From Closterium sp. NIES-65 (lineage: Eukaryota; Streptophyta; Zygnematophyceae; Desmidiales; Closteriaceae), in NCBI GenBank assembly GCA_948144175.1, contig CANXME010002650.1, forward strand, positions 1-64,000: DNA of 64,000 nucleotides. Reading direction: 5' to 3'. This document shows, piece by piece, positions 55,234 through 64,000 of this stretch. Each line of letters starts with the position of its first letter. Position 1 is the stretch's first letter. Both the position numbers and the translations under genes were made by a program. Under the pieces are notes generated by a model, which had not been told where the DNA came from, made no database searches, and saw only the letters and a list, made by a program, of their open reading frames with translations.

Positions 55234-56179
55234 AGCAGCAGCTGAAAGTCTCACCGGGATGGGAGAGTCGGGTAGGTCAGCAGCAGGCGGCTCGGGCTGC
55301 TCGTGCAGCTCAGGCGGCTCGGGCTGCTCAGGTACCGGGCGGCTCGGCTACTGCGGGGCGGCTCGGCTACTGCGGGGCGGCTCGGCTGCTGCTGGGCGGC
55401 TCGGCTGCTGCTGGGCAGCTCGGCTGCTGCTGGGCGGCTCGGCTGCTGCTGGGCGGCTCGGCTGCTGCTGGGCGGCTCGGCTGCTGCTGGGCGGCTCGGC
55501 TGCTGCTGGGCGGCTCGGCTGCAGTGCAGCGGCGGGGCCGGGACAAGGCCGGCGGTAGGGCCGGCGGTAGGGCCAAGTAGGAGCCGGCGGCGGGCCGAGT
55601 AGGAGGCCGGCGACGGGCCGAGTAGGAGGCCGGCGGCGGGCCGAGTAGGAGGCCGGCGGCGGGGCCGAGTAGGAGCCGGCGGCGGGGCCGTGTAGGAGGC
55701 CGGCGGCGGGCCGAGTAGGAGGCCGGCGGCGGGCCGAGTAGGAGGCCGGCGGCGGGCCGAGTAGGAGGCCGGCGGCGGGCCGAGTAGGAGCCGGGGCCGG
55801 GCCGTGTAGGAGGCCGGCGGCGGGCCGTGTAGGAGGCCGGCGGCGGAGCCGAGTAGGAGCCGGCGGCGGGGCCGTGTAGGAGGCCGGCGGCGGGCCGAGT
55901 AGGAGGCCGGCGGCGGGCCGTGTAGGAGGCCGGTGGCGGGCCGAGTAGGAGGCCGGCGGCGGGCCGTGTAGGAGGCCGGCGGCGGGGCCGAGAAGGAGGC
56001 CGGCGCGGGGCCGCGTAAGGGGCCGAGTAGGAGCCGGCGGCCCAGGGCCGCGTAAGGGGCCGGCTGGGAGCCGCGTAAGAGGCCGGCGCGGGGCCGCGTA
56101 GGAGCCGGCGGCGCAGGGCCGCGTAAGGGGCCAGCGCGGGGCCGCGTAAGGGGCAGGCGGCGGGGCCGCAGGGGAGAGG
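55234..56179 (-). repeat. GC-rich tandem repeats in element 3 leader
   Basis: Same 19-bp (about 55340-55510) and 23-bp (about 55560-56000) repeats as the element 2 leader, but with a different repeat number, so this leader is slightly longer. It is untranslated in my reading. Confidence 0.87.
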
Positions 56180-56278
56180 GCGACCCGAAGGGTCGCTAAA
56201 ACAAAAAGGGCGCGCCTCGGGGCGCGCTTCGGTGGGCCCAAAAAAAATTCGGTCCTGGAGGGACCTAGCTCTATACCA
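56180..56278 (-). promoter_or_regulatory. Element 3 primer-binding site and three-hairpin leader
   Basis: The primer site TGGTATAGAGC on the minus strand (56268-56278) is followed by the hairpins at 56251-56265, 56210-56227 and 56180-56196, with T runs between them. Same arrangement as in elements 1 and 2. Confidence 0.75.
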
Positions 56279-56409
56279 TGTGAAACTATGAGCAGAGGAA
56301 TGAATTGACTAAGTCAGAGTTGGGTACAAATACAACCCTAGCAAACTGTACCCCATATGTGCTACCCCACTATAGCCTACAAACATGCATCAGCTATAAT
56401 AATCTGACA
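56279..56409 (-). repeat. Element 3 5' LTR
   Basis: 131 bp, identical to the 3' LTR, flanked by the TSD TCTAA. Confidence 0.95.
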
Positions 56410-57764
56410 TCTAATGCATATGTATATGGAAAATGGTGCATTGGCCAGGTCGGTCAGAATGGGAACTTAGAGTGCAAATGCCAGGGAGAACGGAAGCGCT
56501 CAGATCTCGCAAAATACACGGAATCTAGTGGTCTCATTCAATTAGAAGGTAGGAAATAAATTCATCTAGTGAACGTAAGGGTTTGAAAGGTAACTAACGC
56601 ACATGTGTATAGAAAATGGTGCATCGGCCAGTCTGGCCGGCATTTCGCACTTATAGTGTAAGTAGGGCCAAGGAGAACGGAAACGCTCATTTCTCAAAAA
56701 GTAAAGGCAATCTAGCAGTCTCACTTGATCAGAAGGTGGGAAATATATAAATCTAGTCAGCTAATAAGGTGCGAAAGGAATCTAATGCATATGTATATGG
56801 AAAGTGGTGCATTGGCCAGGTCGGTCAGTATCGGAACTTAAAATGCAAATGCCAGGGAGAACGGAAGCGCTCAGATCTCGCATAGTACACGGAATCAAGT
56901 GGTCTCACTCAAATAGAAAGTAGGAAATATATTTATCTAGTGAACGTAAGGGTTTGAAAGGTAACTAACGCACATGTGTAGAGAAAATGGTGCATCGGCC
57001 AGTCTGGCCGGCATTTCGCACTCTTAGTGCAGGTGGGGCCAGGGAGAACGGAAACGCTCGTTTCTCAAGAAGTAGAGGGAATCTAACGGTCTCACTCGAT
57101 CAGAAGGTGGGAAATATATAAATCTAGTCAGCTAAAAAGGTTTGAAATGTATTCAACGCACATGTATAGAGAAAATGGTGCATTGGCCAGGTTGGTCAGT
57201 ATCGGAACTTAAAATGCAAATGCCACGGAGAACGGAAGCGCTCAGATCTCGCATAGTACACGGAATCAAGTGGTCTCACTCAAATAGAAAGTAGGAAATA
57301 TATTCATCTAGTGAACGTAAGGGTTTGAAAGGTAACTAACGCACATGTGTAGAGAAAATTGTGCATCGGCCAGTCTGGCCGGCATTTCGCACTTATAGTG
57401 CAACTAGGGCCAAGGAGAACGGAAACGCTCATTTCTCAAAAAGTAGAGGGAATCTAGCGGTCTCACTCGATCAGAAGGTGGGAAATATATAAATCTAGTG
57501 AGCTAATAAGGTTCGAAAGGAATCTAATGCATATGTATATGGAAAATGGTGCATTGGCCAGGTCGGTCAGTATGGGAACTTAGAGTGCAAATGCCAAGGA
57601 GAACGGAAGCGCTCAGATCTCGCATAGTACACGGAATCTAGTGGTCTCACTCAAATAGAAGGTAGGAAATAAATTCATCTAGTGAACGTAAGGGTTTGAA
57701 AGGTAACTAACGCACATGTGTAGAGAAAATTGTGCATCGGCCAGTCTGGCCGGCATTTCGCACT
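56410..57764 (-). repeat. Satellite array right of element 3
   Basis: About 3.6 units of reverse satellite that end abruptly at GCATTTCGCACT. The next bases (TGCGGAG) are not satellite and look like an LTR end. Confidence 0.94.
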
Positions 57765-58855
57765 TGCGGAGATAACTGCAGCAACGGGAGCTAGGCTACG
57801 GGCTAGGCACGTGTGCTTGTGTGATCTCTGCGTTCGTTCACTTAGTCGTTTCCTTGTGTTCACGCTCCTTGCTAGTTCACGGGGAGAATTTGCAAGAGTT
57901 TCACTAGGAAAACATGACAACAATGATACAATGAAGTTGGCATAGCAATACTACATCAGAGCAAGCATTCAGGTCGGCCAACTGCCAGCGCAGCTTGGTC
58001 GACCGCGCTCCAGCAAGGCAAGGTCGACGGCGTGCCAACGTCGCAGGTTGACGGCGTGACAGCGTTGCTCACGCAGGACAGCAATGCATCCGCTTCGCAG
58101 GTGCGCGCAGATGATTGGCGTGCAGTATCTCGTCACCTGCACAGCGCACAACACCACGTCAACCTCGAGCTGACGACTGCCTCTGATCGGCCACGTCGAC
58201 CTCGGGATACCACCACCGAGGTCGGGCTTGCCAACTTCGCCTGGGCGACCGTCGCACTCCTCCGCAGCACTTCGTCACTCAGGTAACCTGGTCGACCAGG
58301 CAACCACGTCGACCAGCAGCTCCCGTTCGTGCCCGTCGACCTCCCAAGTCGACGACCACCTCCACGTCGACCTCCTCCAGGTCGACGTCCCCTCTGGTCG
58401 ACCAGCTCCACGTCGACCAGTACTCCTGGTCGACCTGCTCCTCGTCGACCAGCACAGTCTTCGGCCGACCACCCACGTCGGCCACCCGAAGCTGGCGTCA
58501 CGAAGTTGACGCCCTGCTACTCGACGCCCGACTGCTCGGCGTCCTGCGTCAAGGTCGACGTCGGTCCCTCCTTCGTCGACCACCAGGTCCAGTCGACCAC
58601 CCGCAGGTCGACCAGCGGTCCGTTAGCCGACCGCTGAAGTCGGCTTCGACGTCCTCCGCAGGTCGACTCCCAAGTCGACCTCCCCGAAGTCGGCGCCACC
58701 CTGAAGTTGGCACCCGTGCAGTGGTCCCCCGTGCAGGTCGACCTCCTCGTCGACCAGCTCACCCACTGCTGCAGGTCGGCTGCTCCCCTAACACCCGACC
58801 ACGAAGTCGGCTCCGCCCAAGCGAGGACGGGGCCAATACCCAACTCCCGTTGACA
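57765..58855 (-). repeat. Probable 1.09-kb 3' LTR, GTCGAC-rich
   Basis: On the minus strand the segment would start TGTCAACGGGAG, right after the purine tract GGCAGGGGAG, and end CTCCGCA at the satellite boundary. That is the TG...CA form expected of an LTR. GTCGAC occurs about 20 times, mostly in the middle, often inside GTCGACC plus CTCC or AGC contexts. A shorter LTR ending at 57955 is possible but has no polypurine tract. The 5' LTR is needed to decide. The ORFs on both strands here look like chance. Confidence 0.5.
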
Positions 58856-58983
58856 CTCCCCTGCCGCGTTCACGCCTGGGCACCCAGCCCACATGGCAGT
58901 ACAGCTCGGAGACTAGCTCGTCGACGTGCACCCAACACATAGCACGTCGTCCACTGCACCAGCCATGCAAAAGGGCATGGCAC
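58856..58983 (-). other. 3' UTR of second copia element
   Basis: 128 bp between the pol stop and the proposed LTR. It ends in GGCAGGGGAG, the candidate polypurine tract. Confidence 0.5.
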
Positions 58984-61900
58984 CTACTGCTGCACGTCGT
59001 TGTCGCCGTCGCCCACGTCGGCCAGGCGCACTTGACCGATTGCGACGGAGCACCAGTTGAAGGCCGGATAGTGCAGCGCCTTCGTCAGGAAGTCGGCCGG
59101 CTGCTCAGCGGTCGGGATGTACTGCAGCGAGAACTTCCCGCGCCTCACCATGTGCTGCAGCCAGGCCTGTCGCCGCTCCATGTGCTTGAGGTTGCCCGTC
59201 AACCCCATGCCGTCGGCGACCGTGATGGCCGTCTTGTTGTCCACGCGCAGGACAGTCGGCTTCCCGGCATCCAGCTGCCGGAACTCTGCGAGGAGGAAGC
59301 GAAGGCGGCGTCCCTCCTTGCCAGCTTCAGTGGCTGCCACGTACTCTGACTCGGTCGACAACGTCGCGCACTTGATGCGCTGGCTCGACCAGGAGACTGC
59401 AGCCCCTCCGTAGACGAACACGTAGCCACCCGTGCTCGTCCTGTTCTGCTTGTCACCGGCGTCGTCGGCGTCCACGTAGCCGACCAGCTCCAGCGACTCA
59501 GATCCACCGCCGAACTCCAGGGCGGTGTCACGTGTGTTGGCGAGGTAGGCGAGGCAGCGGTCGACCTCGCGCCAGTGCTGGTCGCTCCTCACCGTGAGGC
59601 CGCTCCCCAGCTTGCTGCAGGCGAAGGCGACGTCCGGCCTCGTTGTCGTCGCCGCGAACTGCAGGGAGCCGACCTTCTGCCGGTACTCCTCCTCCTGCCG
59701 TTCCTGCGCCTCCTCGTCATCGAAGGTGAGCTCGGCGTAGGCACCGACCGAGACCGGCGTCTTCGGGGTGCGCCCGGTCTGCTCCTCGTCGAGGAAGCGC
59801 CTACGCAGCTTATCGGCGTAGCCCTGCTGGTGCAGCCACAGCTTCCCCGCCGACCTGTCGCGCACGATCTCCAGCCCGAGGTACTTCTGCACCGGCGAGA
59901 TCTCGCGCAGCTCGAAGGCGGCTTCCTGCAGCTCATTCAGCTCCTTCAGCATCGTGGCGCTGCTGCTGGTGGCAAGCAGGTCGTCAACGTAGACCAGCAC
60001 CCAGCAGGCCACTCCACCCTCGCCGATCTTGAAGTAAAGAGCCTCGTCGATCTGGCTCTTCTTCCACCCGGCGCCGACCAGCACATCGTTGAGCGCCAAG
60101 TACCACAACAGCGGCGACTGCTTCAGCCCGTACAGGCTCTTCAGCAGCTTGCACACCCGGCCGGTTCCGTCGTTGAAGTAGTCCGGCTGGGACATGTACA
60201 GCACCCGGTCGAGCTTGCTCTGCAGGAAGGCGTTCTTCATGTCGAGCTGCATCAGGTTGAGGTTGAGGACGGCGACGATGCTGAGGAAGATCCTCAGCGT
60301 GACGTAGCTGCTCACCGGCGCGAACGTCTCGTCGTAGTCGGCGCCGTACACCTGTGTGAAGCCCTTCACGACCAGCCTCGCCTTCTCTCGCTCGACGGTG
60401 TCGTCGATGTGGTACTTCGTCGTCAACACCCACCGGTTCTTCATGACATTCACTCCCGGCGGGCGTTCGACCAGCTCCCAAGTGCCCATGTTGAGGAGGC
60501 TGCGAATCTCCTCCTCCATGGCGGCCTTCACCGCCGGGCCCTTCCAGCTCGCCAACGCCTCCCTCACCGTCATCGTCGAGATGTCCCAACGGTGCTCGGG
60601 GTCGGCTAGCATGTCGGGGTCGAGCTCCGGAAACTCCTCATCCTCCTCGGCGTCGTCGTGCAGCAGGTCGTCGTCATCGTCCACGTCATACACCGTGGTG
60701 AAGGCAGCGGGGACGAAGAAGTCAGGCGGCCTCCGCAGTCGGCCCGAACGCCGTGGTCCCTGCTGGACCTCCTCGGCGTCCCCTCCATCGTCGCTGCCCT
60801 CAGCGTCCTGCTGCTCTTCAGCCGGCGTCCCAGTCGACTGCTCCCCTGTGGTCGGCGTCCCAGCCGACTTCTCCCCTGGGGTCTGCTCTCCTGCCGACGG
60901 CCCGGTCGCCGACTGCTCCGTGGTCGGCTTCATGGCAGCCTGCTCCCTTGTCGGCTGCTGCCCCTCGACCTGCTCCTCCCCTGTCGACTGCAATCTCACG
61001 TCGATTCGCCGCTCGTCACGTCGGCCACCGGCGATGCACTTGGCCGGCGCCGAAGGCGGCGTCCCACTACTCCCCTCATCGCCGGAGGCCGACACCGAGG
61101 CCAGCCCACGCACGTCGGCCAAAAGGGGAGGGGCAGGGGGACGGACGTCCTCGACGTCCTCAGTAGCAAGCTTACCGACCTCGGCAAGCAGCGGCAGCGT
61201 CGCCGACGAGGTGTCAGAGGGCGGGGTGGACGACAAGCGGCCGGACACCGGCCCATGGTCCATCTTCCACTCGGCCAGCGACATCTCCTCGTAAAACACC
61301 TCGTCCGACGTGGTGACCACCCGGTCAGTGGCGACGTCAAGGAGCTCCCAGCCCTTGCTCGCCGCCGACACGCCAAGATGCAGGCCCCACTTGGCCTTCG
61401 GCTTCAGCTTCCCACCACGCTGCTGCTCAGGAACAAGGAACTGCGCCATGCAGCCCCACACCCGCGCCAGCGACAAGTCGGGCTTCTTCTCAGTCAGCAG
61501 CTGGTACGGCGTCGTCCCCGGTGGCAGTGTCGACCGCTCAAGGCAGTTGCGGACCCAGACGGCCTGCCGGAGAGCGAGGTGCCACCAGTGGTGCTGCACG
61601 CCCATGTGCAGCAGCATTGTCCGCACCGACTCCACCACCGTCCTCATCTCCCGCTCCGCCATGCCGTTCTGCTGCGGGGTGTATGGGCAGGTCAGGTCGT
61701 GGACGATCCCCTTTCCGTTCACGAAGTCGGTGAACTGCTTCCCGAGGAACTCCCCTCCCCGGTCAGAGCGCAGCATCAGCACCGACTTCTTCGTCTGCCG
61801 CTCAACCACCGCCAGCCACTGTACGAACGCCTGCACCGCATCTGACTTCTTGGCGACCGGCTTCACCCACACGTAGCGGGTCTTGCGGTCCTTCAGGAGC

Positions 61901-63996
61901 AAGAAGTACAGGCTACCATCCTTGGCAGCCACGCGGAACGGCCCGCACAGGTCGATGTGCACGACGGCCAGCACGTCGTCGGCGTCGGAGCCTTGGTCGG
62001 GGAAGGTGTGCCGCGTCAGTTTCCCGCCGACGCACGAAACACACGGGGAGTCGGCGTCCGTCGCCGACTTGAGGTCCAGCCCAATGGCGACCTCGTTCTT
62101 CGCCGAGCTCCGTATGGTGTCCATGCCGACATGCGCAAGCCTCGCATGCATCCGGTCCGGCATCGACTTCGTCTTCGAGACGATCGCCCGCAGAGCCACA
62201 ACCTCCGTCGTGGGCGACGTCGACCGCGTTGAGCAGGGACGCAGGTCGGTGCAGAGGACACGCCCGGTGTACGTCGCCCGACCGAGCACCACTCCTGCTG
62301 CCGAGACGAGCAGCATGCCGTCTCCGTCCTCCTGCAGCTTCACGCCATGCTCCTTCAGCTCGCCGGCCGACAGCAGGTTGGCTCGCACACCCGGGACGTA
62401 CAACACGTCGGGGATGAGCACCTCCTTCCCGGCCTCTCCTTGCAGGGCGACGGTGCCGCAGCCCTGAACATCCTGCAGCGCCCCATTGAAGCCGCGCACA
62501 TGCCTGATGGCGCCGCTCGGCTGCAAGTCGACGAAGGCTTCCTTCGTCCCCATCAGGTGGTGGGAGCAAGCGCTGTCGAGCAGGACCACCGCCGGGCTCG
62601 CCTGCACAGCTGCCGCCACCGCCTGGAAGTCCTCTCCGGCCTCCGGCGCCAGAGAGATGGTCGGCTCCACGACGCCGACCAGCGAGCACGACGCCGTCTT
62701 GTCGTCTCGCCCCTTGCCGCCAGCAGAGGAGTCGGCGTCCTTCGCCGAAGTCGATGTCTTGGTCGACTGCTTCTCCTTGCGCGGCTGGTTTCCTCCACGA
62801 CGAGGACGACGGCTGCCAGACCTCCCACGGCCTCCCTTAGCATCGTCGTCGTCGGAGTCGCTGCGGTTGGGACACTCGAAGGAGAGATGGTCGGGGTCGC
62901 CGCACAGCCAGCATTCCCGACGTCGACCTCCTCCACCACGACCGCTGTCCTTGGTCGACTTCCTCTTGTCGACCTCCTTGGCCGGCTTCCAGCCACTGCT
63001 ACCGCCACCGCCAGACTGCCCGCGCTGCCCCGGTCGACCTCCTTGCTTCGCTGAGGTGACCAAGTTCGCCTGCGCCAAGAGCTCCTGCGACCGCTCAGCC
63101 TCCTGCATCGCCTCGTCCTGCAGGATATACGAGGTCAAGTTGTCCTCGTTGAGCGTCGCCCTTGTGCTCGGCGCCATAGACAGCCGCTTCAGCAGGTTGT
63201 AGCTGCTAGAGAGTCCCTGCATGACATGGGTGATGTACGACGCCGTGGAGTACTGCGCGCCGGCCATCCTGATGGTGGCGAGAATTCGCCTGGCTCGGTT
63301 GCAGTAGTCGGTCGCACTCTCCTCGTCGCCCATACGCAGGTGCGTCAGCTGTCCCTCCAGCTGGGCGATGAACAGGTCGTCGGTGACCTGGTACGTCGAC
63401 TCAATGAAGTGCCACGCCCGGTGGCCGGCGTCGAGGTACTCCCGGCACCACTTCAAGGCGATCTGCACGCCAGGCGAGCAGCACCGCGAGATGACCGTGA
63501 AGGTCAACAGCTGCACGGCGCGAAACTCCGCACGCAGGTCAGGGTGGTGCTCCCCCGGCGTCGCCACGGTCCCTCGGGCGAAGCCGATCAGCCCGGCCAT
63601 CTCCAGCTGGGGCTCGATGGCTTCCTTCCAGGTGAGAATGTCAGGTCGACCGACCAGCGGAGGGGTGACCGAGATCCTGTCCGGCGTAAACTTGAAGTAG
63701 CCGTAGCTCGGCGCAATCCCACCTGCCGTCACCTGGGACGCTGACATCGGCGACAATCCGCTTCGTCGTCCTCCGACGTCGCCCTGCGAGTAGCCTGCAG
63801 CCGCCGACGACTGCACCCCTCGCGTCTGAACGCCGCCGACTTCACCGGCGTGTATCACACCTCGGTGCCTCGACGTGCCTCCCGCACTGCTGCCGACCTG
63901 ACCTCCACCGGCGTTGACACCCACGTCGACGCCGCCGTCGTTGTTCACCGGTCGAGGAGAGACAGGTCGAGAAGGGGGGTGCTCCGCCGCCCACAC
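58984..63996 (-). CDS. Copia Gag-Pol polyprotein, second family (start may lie upstream)
   Basis: 1,670 codons, open from the window edge to TAG at 58984-58986. The first visible ATG (63996) is four bases from the edge, so the true start is uncertain. In order: copia-type Gag (about 100-310), canonical zinc knuckle CX2CX4HX4C (about 362-375), protease LLDSACSH (about 474), GAG-pre-integrase finger (HARLAHVG to CVSC), integrase D682, D745 and E781 (X35), an acidic linker, RT with QLDMKNAFLQ and YVDD (about 1336; 59980-59991), and RNase H with VDADDAGD, STESEYVA and RVDNK. Motif spelling is closer to the common plant copia type than elements 1-3. No frameshift or stop is visible, so the copy may be coding-competent. 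Confidence 0.92.
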   Translation of the reverse strand: MWAAEHPPSRPVSPRPVNNDGGVDVGVNAGGGQVGSSAGGTSRHRGVIHAGEVGGVQTRGVQSSAAAGYSQGDVGGRRSGLSPMSASQVTAGGIAPSYGYFKFTPDRISVTPPLVGRPDILTWKEAIEPQLEMAGLIGFARGTVATPGEHHPDLRAEFRAVQLLTFTVISRCCSPGVQIALKWCREYLDAGHRAWHFIESTYQVTDDLFIAQLEGQLTHLRMGDEESATDYCNRARRILATIRMAGAQYSTASYITHVMQGLSSSYNLLKRLSMAPSTRATLNEDNLTSYILQDEAMQEAERSQELLAQANLVTSAKQGGRPGQRGQSGGGGSSGWKPAKEVDKRKSTKDSGRGGGGRRRECWLCGDPDHLSFECPNRSDSDDDDAKGGRGRSGSRRPRRGGNQPRKEKQSTKTSTSAKDADSSAGGKGRDDKTASCSLVGVVEPTISLAPEAGEDFQAVAAAVQASPAVVLLDSACSHHLMGTKEAFVDLQPSGAIRHVRGFNGALQDVQGCGTVALQGEAGKEVLIPDVLYVPGVRANLLSAGELKEHGVKLQEDGDGMLLVSAAGVVLGRATYTGRVLCTDLRPCSTRSTSPTTEVVALRAIVSKTKSMPDRMHARLAHVGMDTIRSSAKNEVAIGLDLKSATDADSPCVSCVGGKLTRHTFPDQGSDADDVLAVVHIDLCGPFRVAAKDGSLYFLLLKDRKTRYVWVKPVAKKSDAVQAFVQWLAVVERQTKKSVLMLRSDRGGEFLGKQFTDFVNGKGIVHDLTCPYTPQQNGMAEREMRTVVESVRTMLLHMGVQHHWWHLALRQAVWVRNCLERSTLPPGTTPYQLLTEKKPDLSLARVWGCMAQFLVPEQQRGGKLKPKAKWGLHLGVSAASKGWELLDVATDRVVTTSDEVFYEEMSLAEWKMDHGPVSGRLSSTPPSDTSSATLPLLAEVGKLATEDVEDVRPPAPPLLADVRGLASVSASGDEGSSGTPPSAPAKCIAGGRRDERRIDVRLQSTGEEQVEGQQPTREQAAMKPTTEQSATGPSAGEQTPGEKSAGTPTTGEQSTGTPAEEQQDAEGSDDGGDAEEVQQGPRRSGRLRRPPDFFVPAAFTTVYDVDDDDDLLHDDAEEDEEFPELDPDMLADPEHRWDISTMTVREALASWKGPAVKAAMEEEIRSLLNMGTWELVERPPGVNVMKNRWVLTTKYHIDDTVEREKARLVVKGFTQVYGADYDETFAPVSSYVTLRIFLSIVAVLNLNLMQLDMKNAFLQSKLDRVLYMSQPDYFNDGTGRVCKLLKSLYGLKQSPLLWYLALNDVLVGAGWKKSQIDEALYFKIGEGGVACWVLVYVDDLLATSSSATMLKELNELQEAAFELREISPVQKYLGLEIVRDRSAGKLWLHQQGYADKLRRRFLDEEQTGRTPKTPVSVGAYAELTFDDEEAQERQEEEYRQKVGSLQFAATTTRPDVAFACSKLGSGLTVRSDQHWREVDRCLAYLANTRDTALEFGGGSESLELVGYVDADDAGDKQNRTSTGGYVFVYGGAAVSWSSQRIKCATLSTESEYVAATEAGKEGRRLRFLLAEFRQLDAGKPTVLRVDNKTAITVADGMGLTGNLKHMERRQAWLQHMVRRGKFSLQYIPTAEQPADFLTKALHYPAFNWCSVAIGQVRLADVGDGDNDVQQ

Positions 63997-64000
63997 GGAG

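Larger units (their letters stand above)
48926..56409 (-). mobile_element. Intact copia LTR retrotransposon, element 3
   Basis: Complete 7.48-kb copia element on the minus strand. The 131-bp LTRs are identical (48926-49056 and 56279-56409), the TSD is TCTAA (48921-48925 and 56410-56414), and one uninterrupted gag-pol frame lies between them. Identical LTRs and an open frame suggest a very recent insertion that may still be able to move. It is the best reference copy of the subfamily in this window. Confidence 0.97.
57765..64000 (-). mobile_element. Second copia family element (5' end outside window)
   Basis: Minus-strand copia element of a different family, seen from its probable 3' LTR to near the start of gag. 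It begins exactly where satellite stops, so it too is likely inserted in the array, with GCACT (57760-57764) as the expected TSD. The other flank is outside the window, so LTR limits and TSD cannot be confirmed. Confidence 0.8.

Noticed and set aside
39269-56409. Elements 2 and 3 as two arms of one inverted duplication
   Set aside because: Each has its own TSD (TATAA and TCTAA), and they differ by point changes and repeat number, so they are separate insertions.
57765-57955. A 191-bp LTR for the second copia family, ending at ATACTACA
   Set aside because: The TG and CA ends fit, but no purine tract adjoins it and it leaves over 1 kb of unexplained 3' UTR. The 58855 boundary fits better. The nearby TCAGAGC resembles part of a primer site but lacks TGGTA.
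59575-60609. 344-residue ORF antisense to the second copia pol
   Set aside because: It is a shadow of the high-GC RT and RNase H coding strand, with no recognisable domain.

Overview
The window is repeat DNA from a nuclear eukaryotic genome. It holds no host gene that I can recognise. Ty1/copia polyproteins, primer-binding sites matching the 3' end of plant-type initiator tRNA-Met, and very GC-rich coding sequence suggest the green lineage. A streptophyte alga is my guess, but the sequence does not prove it.

The background is a tandem satellite with a period of about 371 bp. Each unit is two related half-units of about 184 and 187 bp. Size and organisation resemble a centromeric or pericentromeric satellite. 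The array reads forward (the orientation in which TTTGAGTGAGACCAC is on the + strand) from 5890 to 18289. It flips at about 18290-18294 and reads in reverse to 57764. Retroelements interrupt it, and most have clean 5-bp target-site duplications (TSDs).

Layout: 1-7562 is a nearly perfect palindrome with no spacer, centred at 3780/3781. Each arm carries a truncated copia 3' end (RT, RNase H, 3' LTR), satellite, and one 375-bp miniature LTR element. 7451-31782 is satellite with one inversion junction. 31783-39175 is copia element 1 (+), with LTRs 131/132 identical, TSD GCAAG, and a lone TAG between Gag and Pol. 39269-46660 is copia element 2 (+), TSD TATAA, with a one-base frameshift in a G run. 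48926-56409 is copia element 3 (-), TSD TCTAA, with identical LTRs and an intact 1,990-codon gag-pol. Elements 2 and 3 belong to one subfamily and form a large inverted repeat around 2.3 kb of satellite. From 57765 to the window end lies a different copia family (-), with a probable 1.09-kb 3' LTR rich in GTCGAC and a 1,670-aa gag-pol that may continue beyond the window.

The most interesting object is the miniature LTR element at 7076-7450 (mirror copy 113-485). It has 141-bp LTRs, a perfect initiator-Met primer-binding site, a G-run polypurine tract and a TSD, but no ORF. Across its 5' LTR/primer-site junction lies a tRNA-Glu-like sequence with A and B boxes exactly 44 bp apart. The first TTTT downstream is in the 3' LTR. 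It looks like a TRIM driven by a tRNA-type Pol III promoter, comparable in logic to Cassandra elements, which carry 5S rRNA promoters. The three copia elements also share a leader with three consecutive strong hairpins and T runs, followed by GC-rich 23-bp tandem repeats.
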